From positions 1,668,845 to 1,732,844 of the forward strand of contig CACVBU010000185.1 in the NCBI GenBank assembly GCA_902728285.1: a DNA stretch of 64,000 nucleotides, given 5' to 3'. Positions 57,817 through 64,000 of the stretch are shown here, one piece after another. Under the pieces are notes generated by a model that had not been told where the DNA came from, ran no database searches, and saw only the letters and a program-made list of their open reading frames with translations. Source of the stretch: Clytia hemisphaerica. Its lineage: Eukaryota > Cnidaria > Hydrozoa > Leptothecata > Clytiidae. The position numbers and the translations under genes were made by a program. How positions within the stretch are numbered: position 1 is the first letter of the stretch; every line of letters starts with the position of its first letter.

Positions 57817-59694
57817 CTGTTAATATCGCTATGCGGAAACGTCTTGGAATGTGGAAACCACTATAATATTCATAGCGTGATCATGCGTTAAATAAACATG
57901 ATCGTCTAATACTTTTTCTTTTTTCTCTCTCAGTCTCTTTAAACATTGTTGGTAAGCTCTTTTCACACTCGCCACTTTTGTTTCATGTTTTCCTCCTGTT
58001 AAAGGAAATATTGGTTAAAACGGCTTTTCTCTAACTTTTTCAGTGCTAAGATTTTCCAACCTGAGATCACAATAACGATCACTCTCTCTCTCTCTCTAAT
58101 TCGAATGATTTTCTTTATTGATTGCTCTCTCTAATTCGAATGATTCTCTATACCGATCTCACTCTTTCTCTAATTCGAATGATTTTATTCTCTCTCTCTC
58201 TTTCACTAGTTTGAATGGTTCTTTTTGTCAATTGACCACTCCTTCTAATTCGAACACTTAGAATGAAGGTTTCCGCATTACAGAATAGCATATAGGAACA
58301 CTTAGAATGAAGGTTTTCGCATTACAGAATAGCATAGGAACACGTAAGATGAGAGTTTCCGCATTACAGAATAGCATAGATATACTCAGAATGAAGGTTT
58401 CCGCATTACAGAATAACATATATACGTTGAATAATGGTTTCTGCATTACAAAATTGCCTGGAATAGTGGTTTCCGCATAACAGAATACCCTGAAATGGTT
58501 TCCGCATAACAGAATAATCTGGAATAATGGTTTCCGCATAACAGAATAATCTGGAATGGTGGTTTCCCTATAACAGAATAACCGGAATATGGTTTTCCGC
58601 ATAACATAATATGAAATGATGGTTCCGCATAACAGAATAACCTGGAATGGTGGTTTCTCTATAAAAGAATACCCTGGAATAGTGGTTTCCGCATAACAGA
58701 ATAACCTGGAATAGTGGTTTCCGCATAACAATAATATGAAATGATGGTTTCCGTATAACAGAATAACCTGGAATGGTGGTTTCTCTATAAAAGAATACCC
58801 TGGAATAGTGGTTTCCGCATAACAGAATAACCTGGAATAGTGGTTTCCGCATAACAATAATATGAAATGATGGTTTCCGCATAACAGAATAACCTGGAAT
58901 GGTGGTTTCCATATAACAGAATAACCTGGAATAGTGGTTTCGCATAACAGAATAACCTGGAATAGTGGTTACTGCGTAGATACTTGTAATAATGGCTTAC
59001 GCATCATAGATGTACCTGGAATAACGCACAATAACGGTTTCTACAGGATAGCATAGAAAAAGCCAAAAGGGATGGTTTCGATGTAAGAAAAATAGTCTAG
59101 ACATGATCTGAAAAGGCTAGAAAATGTTCAAAAAACTGTTTTTGAATAACAAAATATGTTTAGATTATGTTCAGAAAAAAGGTTTCTGCATAACAGAATA
59201 GTCTAGAAATGTCTAGAAATATGGTTTCCGCGTTACAGAATAGAAGGAGGAAAGGAGAGTGGCTTAGAAATTCAGACCTGTTAAGATGTGGGATGTTAAA
59301 AACTTCCATCCACATATTTTTCCAACGGAAAAACAGGAGACTTGTAACTTGAAAAATCTCTCAGAAGGGGCCTAAGAATTTTACTGAAAACTAAAATATT
59401 GATAATTCGATTTTCACTCCACTTTTCAATGACTGCCACGAGATTTCTACTCCCTCAAACGTTCAAAGAAGTCTTTCGTGATGTACCGAAATTTTACTAC
59501 TGAGACAGGGGTGAACGACAAAGGAAGAAAACAATCTATAACTGACTAGTGTAGATAGGCCTTTATGTTTCGTGATCAATCATGAGTGTTATTTACTTTT
59601 CATTATAAAAGGAAGAAAGTGTTGTGTAAACACAATTGATCTTTTTTTTTAGGTTTCCACATTCCATGGAGTTTCCGCGTAGCAATATTAACAG
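57817..59694. mobile_element. MITE-like element containing a minisatellite
   Basis: TIRs of about 42 bp, ctgttaatatcgctatgcgg... and its inverse ending ...gcaatattaacag, interrupt copy 2 of the GCGTGATGG element. The interior has CT-rich repeats at 58080-58250 and the array at 58256-58990. Confidence 0.84.
58256..58990. repeat. 32-bp minisatellite with higher-order structure
   Basis: Left part: four copies of a unit of about 42 bp (ttagaatgaaggtttccgca...). Right part: about 15 copies of gtttccgcataacagaataa + cctggaatagtg. Four-monomer blocks of about 128 bp repeat at about 58625-58755 and 58755-58882. The 125- and 199-aa ORFs are repeat products. Confidence 0.9.
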
Positions 59695-60240
59695 GGGGCC
59701 CCCTGGTCCGGGGTCCTATGGGCATTAATTGTGAATTAGCGTGAATAGTTTTCAAAAGGGGAACGAGGAGGTGCAATAATGGTTTGCGCCGATGGGAGAA
59801 ATTTTCAATTTAGTATGGCTAAAATCGCCCTCATTTACTCTCTTTTTCCAAAATATGGTTTAAACATCACAGGATTGCTTTGATCAATCTGCTTAAAATT
59901 ACACCTCATAATAAACCTGTTGCTTCTTTGTGTTTAAGGATTTGCTACAAATATATGTTTTCCTGAAATAAAAGACCTGAAATCTTTGATGCATCTATAA
60001 GAATAAGCATCTAAGAAAGAGAGGAGAATGTTAGTTACGGAGGAAGGAGATATGACCGTAGCCTAGGATAAACCAGACAAAGATTCGAATTTTTGAATGT
60101 TTTTTTTCCGAATTCGATCAGCTTGTCCTATCTGTCACCTCAAAACTTTGAGGTAGGCTGGAGTCTACAAAAATGGTCGAATTGTAGGCTGAAATTTTGC
60201 AGGCTTGTTCTTGTTCCTTGGGTGAATCCCAAGGGTGTTT

Positions 60241-60565
60241 CAATGATTTATCATAGCCCAAAGGGCTAGATTTGCAGCTCTAACCTTTATCCAGCAAAAT
60301 AAATGAAGCACGATTTTGTGACTTGATTGAATTTCAAGGTGATGGATAGGATCTAGCATTTTCATTGTTCTCGGAGTGCGAGATCAAGAAAAGTAGGGGG
60401 CAAACGCTATTTCGCATCCCCAAACCAGTGAAATTGCATGATTTTAGTCAGGTGACTTTTTGGTAGGAAATCCTACCAAAACCCAAGCAAAGATGAGACA
60501 AACAAGAATGAGCTTCACTTTTTGATCCAGGCCGCAGATCTAGCCCTTCCGGCTTTACAGATATC
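60241..60565. mobile_element. hAT-like MITE inside the 175-bp repeat family
   Basis: Left catagcccaaagggctagat, right inverse of cacagatatctgtaaagccg. Central palindrome ggtaggaaatcctacc. It splits a copy of the repeat seen at 3540-3660 (gggtgaatccc...gggcgtggtcac). Duplication approximately gtttttca. Confidence 0.72.
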
Positions 60566-60936
60566 TGTGGTTTTTTCATCTTTTCAAAGTTTTAATTTCT
60601 TTGGGCGTGGTCACACGTTTTAGCCTCAAAACGAGGCTAAACTTTAGGGCGGACTAGAAACTTCTAAAATTGTCTGATTAGGCTGAAATTTGGCAATCGA
60701 AACAAAATACAAAAATAGTGATCGACCTCATACACATACTATTCCATTTTGCCGAATTTTTTACTTCCAGTCCTTAGAATTTTATGGGAAAAACAGCGGG
60801 ACCGGTATTTTCGAAAAATTTGGACGGGATAACGGTGATTTTCAAAAAAATGGCCGGGATGGTGGTAATTCAAGACCTCGTACGCCCCCCCCCCCCCCCC
60901 CCCACATTAAAGAACGTAATGAAAGTCTTATGAATG

Positions 60937-60991
60937 TTTTATTACTAAACCCATGGTAAAGTGCTTTAATGCCATGGGTTTAGTGATAAAA
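60937..60991. repeat. Perfect-looking hairpin next to a poly-C run
   Basis: ttttattactaaacccatgg and ccatgggtttagtgataaaa form a 20-bp stem (one mismatch) with a 15-base loop. A run of about 20 C lies at 60884-60903. Confidence 0.75.
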
Positions 60992-60994
60992 CAA

Positions 60995-62045
60995 TTTCTC
61001 GTGTCCCCAAGCCTCAAAAGTTTGTTTTGATAATTTAATTTAATCCAACAATGCATCGCTTTTCTAGAAAAATGAAGAAAAACTCCGATAAGGTCTATAG
61101 ACCAATAGTACCAGGGTTTAATATTTTTCTACTAGTGATGAAGATTGTACATTTTAGAATTATTAGAATTTAGTAATTTGGTTATTGAACATGATTGTAT
61201 ATTGTATTTAGCGAACATTTATATTTTTAACTCTTTTCTTTCAATGTTACTTACTAGAAATACTCAAAAATACTGAAAATGTCGCAGATGAACCTGGATG
61301 AACGACAAACTATCCATTTAATTTCTTAATTCTTTCCTACCTCGATCAAATTGAGTAGAATTTTTTGAATTTGTACCTAAATCACTCATTTATAAATAGA
61401 ACAGAACTCTTTCTCACTCTCGTTTCGAAAAGGGGAACGGAAATGTCTAGAATACATTTCGGAGTCGAAAGAATTAGATAAGTGACTTTTTTTAATGTTG
61501 TTTTTGGAACTAATGATTCAAGACTTAAGTAGGGAGGGGGCCAACTCTCGTGATCTGTATGTAGCATCTTTTTTTTTGAGGTGGGCTCCGCGAATTAGGC
61601 CTAGTAAAAGTTTTCATGGCCAAAAAAACTATTTTCCTAAAGTAAAGGTTTTTGTTTGAAAAAAATAAGCCATGTTAAAAATGAAATTCTAGTATCTTTC
61701 TTTTTTCGGACTCAAGAGAAATGTGCTAGGATTGAATCTGAAGCTTTTCCAGGTTTTAAGATACCAATATCGGCAATATGATTCATTAAAGCGAAACCTC
61801 CGTTTTCGGTGCTGTCTGCGTTTTGGGGCCATATAAACAAAAATGATTGATATACTGTCGGATAGAGCAAAACGTATAATACAAGTCTTGTACTGAAACA
61901 TACAGTAAAGAAATACAGGTTTTCAAAGTTATAGAAATTCAATAGCTTTTAGGCAGCTAATGAATTGTTTCCACGAAGGGCCACTATGAACAGAACAAGA
62001 ACAGTAACTAAAACAGGAATACCAAAAAGAACAGAAAAAGGAAAA
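60995..62045. other. No supported feature
   Basis: AT-rich; ORFs at 61382-61942 lack recognisable domains. Confidence 0.5.
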
Positions 62046-62049
62046 AGAA

Positions 62050-63375
62050 TTATTGATTATTGAAAAAAATGAGATTTCGCTTTGGCTTTGAATGTAACCA
62101 AAGATTTAGTTTGGCTAAGATCAGTGGGCAGATTGTTCCAAATATTTGTAGCATTGTGTAAAAATTCGAATCAAACTTATTCCTTGTTCTTTGTACACGA
62201 ATTTTCTTCTCTGATCCAGCTCTAGTATTTACACCTTGGGCATCAAGCCCACCGCCATTACCACAAAGAACAAAACGTTCAGAAAGATAAAAAGGACATA
62301 TATTTTGAACAGCTTTAAAAGTCATAAGAGCTGTACTATAGTTTGCAACCTTATCAAATGATTTGTTCATCGGAGTAACACGATCTATCCGTCTAGACAG
62401 TGATTCAAAACGTTTTCGAACATGTGATAGACTGTTACTCCAAGTATTGACGCAATAACCCAAATGGGGATATACCAAGGTATTAACCAATAACCGTTTC
62501 GTATCATTATTCAGAGTTGAGCTCACCTTTTAGATTTTGTTGAGTCCTAAGTAGGCTTTTTGCCTAACAAGAGCGGCATGTTTTTTCCAGGTTAGGCCTT
62601 CGTCAAAGATGATGCCGAGGTATTTGACATGTGACTTAGGTTCGATTATTGGACAGTTTTGAAAAGATATAGGAGGCATATCCTTGCATTCACTAACTTT
62701 CTGTTTTCTGCCAAAGAAAATCACTTCAGTTTTTGTGGTGTTTACAGATAATTTATTGTAATAAAACCAAGCACTCAGGTATTCGAGCTGCATTTCCAAG
62801 CCAGCTTTGAGAGATTCAGGATTCTTAGCATTTTGTATTATTACAGTGTCATCAGCATAAAGGTGGCAAAAGGTTTTTGGGTGGATACAATCAAAAATAT
62901 CGTTGATATAAAGTAAAAATAAAAACGGGCCAAGTACAGAACCCTGTGGGACTCCAAAACAACTTTTTCAACAAAATCACACGGTCTACCGTATCAAACA
63001 CTTTCTTCAAATCAACTAAAACTGCTCCAACATAATTCTTCTTAGCTACTTCTTCCAAAAAATAATCTGTGACATAAGAAACTGCAGTGTCAGTTGAATG
63101 TTTATTTCTAAAGCCAGATTGAAACTCACTAATGATGTTGTTCTTTTCAAGAAATTCAGAGACCTGGAAATGAACTATTTTTTCGAAAACCTTCATGGGA
63201 ATGGGAAGGATTGAAATGGGTCTATAGTTGTTAACGTCATCAGCATCACCCTTTTTAAAAAGAGGAGTGACTCGTTTTCGTTTCTAACACTTAGGTACAA
63301 CACCTGATCTGAGAGAAAGATTGAATATGTGGGTTAGATAGTAAGCCAAGATTGGAGATACCTTCTTTGATTTGA
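62050..63375 (-). pseudogene. LINE reverse transcriptase relic (CR1/Jockey-like non-LTR retrotransposon)
   Basis: Reading leftwards on the - strand: THIFNLSLRSG and VTPLFKKGD near 63370-63240, then NYRPISILP, KVFEKIVH, FQSGFRNKHSTDTAV (fingers), LVDLKKVFDTVD (first Asp-bearing palm motif, near 63030), GVPQGSVLGPFLFLLYINDI (near 62950-62890), HLYADDTVI with the catalytic YADD at 62848-62859, then NKLSVNTTKTEV, VKYLGIIFDEGLTWKKH and the thumb-like LVYPHLGYCVNTW. These are hallmarks of the non-LTR RT fold. Broken: a TAG near 63285, a deletion plus frameshift near 62965 that removes the region between LLKKLF and GVPQGS, and a TAA near 62527 after LGLNKI. No endonuclease domain was found before the window ends. 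Confidence 0.93.
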
Positions 63376-63379
63376 TAAT

Positions 63380-64000
63380 CAAATAAAATAAATAAGCAGT
63401 AGCAGAAAGATTTTTCAAAGATTGTTTCGGAATTATTCAGAGGAAAACCTAAACTAAAATTTGGTATATTACTTTTTAATTTTACTTTATTGGTTTAAAA
63501 GTTATGTTTAAAAACCTAAAATGTTAATTTAAAAAAATGTCAAAAAATAATGTAGTCTAAACAATTGACGCGGATTCGAGGGTGTTTTAAAACTAGGTAG
63601 GAGATTGTTTTCGTTAAGAATGTGGACTAAAAAGACAATAAGTATCGGATTACATCAAATCTCCTCTCCCAACTGCTCCTTTCACAGCAATCTGAAACCG
63701 GATAAGGCGGATTAAAAATCTTCTGTTTTAGCAAAATTTTGAAAACAGTGCTGAGAGTAATAACAATGTCTTTTTCTTTTATCATGTGAAGAGCAAATTT
63801 CCGGTTCCTGGACTTTTTCCAATCCAGAACTTTATTTCTCTTAGATTTCTCGAAAACGAGAGAAAAGTTCTGTCCCAGAACTTGTGACCAGGTTGATGTA
63901 TCAAAAATTGTTTTTCTACTTTTGACTTGTTATAAGGATGCCAAATCCATCTCCATACAATATCACTAATTCTAGAGATACGAACACAACTAGCCAAAAT
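63380..64000. other. No supported feature beyond the LINE relic
   Basis: The 71-aa - strand ORF at 63782-63997 might belong to the upstream part of the LINE but has no motif I can name. Confidence 0.4.

Larger units (their letters stand above)
54688..60040. mobile_element. GCGTGATGG-repeat element, copy 2 (inverse, heavily invaded, truncated)
   Basis: Starts aggctcccccagcggaccc with cacgccatcacgcc arrays (54715-54830). It continues at 57500-57816 and 59715-60040, matching 42830-43720 in reverse. Two blocks are extra relative to copy 1: about 54934-57383 and 57817-59694. The far terminus is missing, so this copy is truncated near 60040. Confidence 0.8.

Noticed and set aside
58258..58945. 199-aa and 125-aa - strand ORFs with ETTIPGYS repeats
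   Set aside because: Translations of the 32-bp minisatellite.
63782..63997. 71-aa - strand ORF as the LINE endonuclease
   Set aside because: No endonuclease motif could be found, and 400 bp without motifs separate it from the RT.

Overview
This is an AT-rich stretch of a multicellular animal nuclear genome, most likely an invertebrate. It has two multi-exon protein genes with GT-AG introns and a recognisable animal CCR4-NOT subunit. It also carries an RNA-element fauna (LINE, SINE, gag relic) and a very large load of short inverted-repeat DNA transposons. I cannot name the species from sequence alone; nothing looks bacterial.

Host genes sit in the middle. A five-exon gene on the + strand (21479-25367) encodes a divergent ferric-reductase / NADPH-oxidase-type flavocytochrome of 687 residues. 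Tail to tail with it, on the - strand, lies a complete ten-coding-exon CNOT9 (Rcd-1) gene (33712 down to 26647), predicting 327 residues. Both were rebuilt by splicing at canonical sites that keep the frame throughout. I find no other intact host gene.

The rest is transposon stratigraphy. 1-8 kb: a LINE ORF1-like PHD/coiled-coil ORF, several repeat families and a tRNA-like sequence. 8.2-11.7 kb: an 801-bp MITE with a 9-bp duplication, a MULE transposase relic split by a second MITE, a 17-bp minisatellite, and a gag relic split by a SINE fragment. 12.2-13.5 kb: a minisatellite of about 40 copies. 14-21 kb: MITEs of hAT, Tc1/mariner and TTAA (piggyBac) type, one nested in another. 33.7-34.6 kb: a broken retroelement ORF upstream of CNOT9. 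34.9-36.5 kb: two foldback elements. 38.4-41.1 kb: tandem duplications with filled and empty MITE sites side by side. 42.1-48.6 kb: a 6.45-kb foldback transposon with fragments of a multicopy protein and two later insertions. 52.9-54.4 kb: a foldback with a 9-bp duplication. 54.7-60.0 kb: a second copy of one nested element, itself invaded at several levels. 60.2-60.6 kb: another hAT-like MITE. 62.0-63.4 kb: a LINE reverse transcriptase relic.

Many elements can be dated relative to one another, because an uninterrupted paralogous copy of the target lies elsewhere in the window. All calls come from reading the sequence; no database search was possible.
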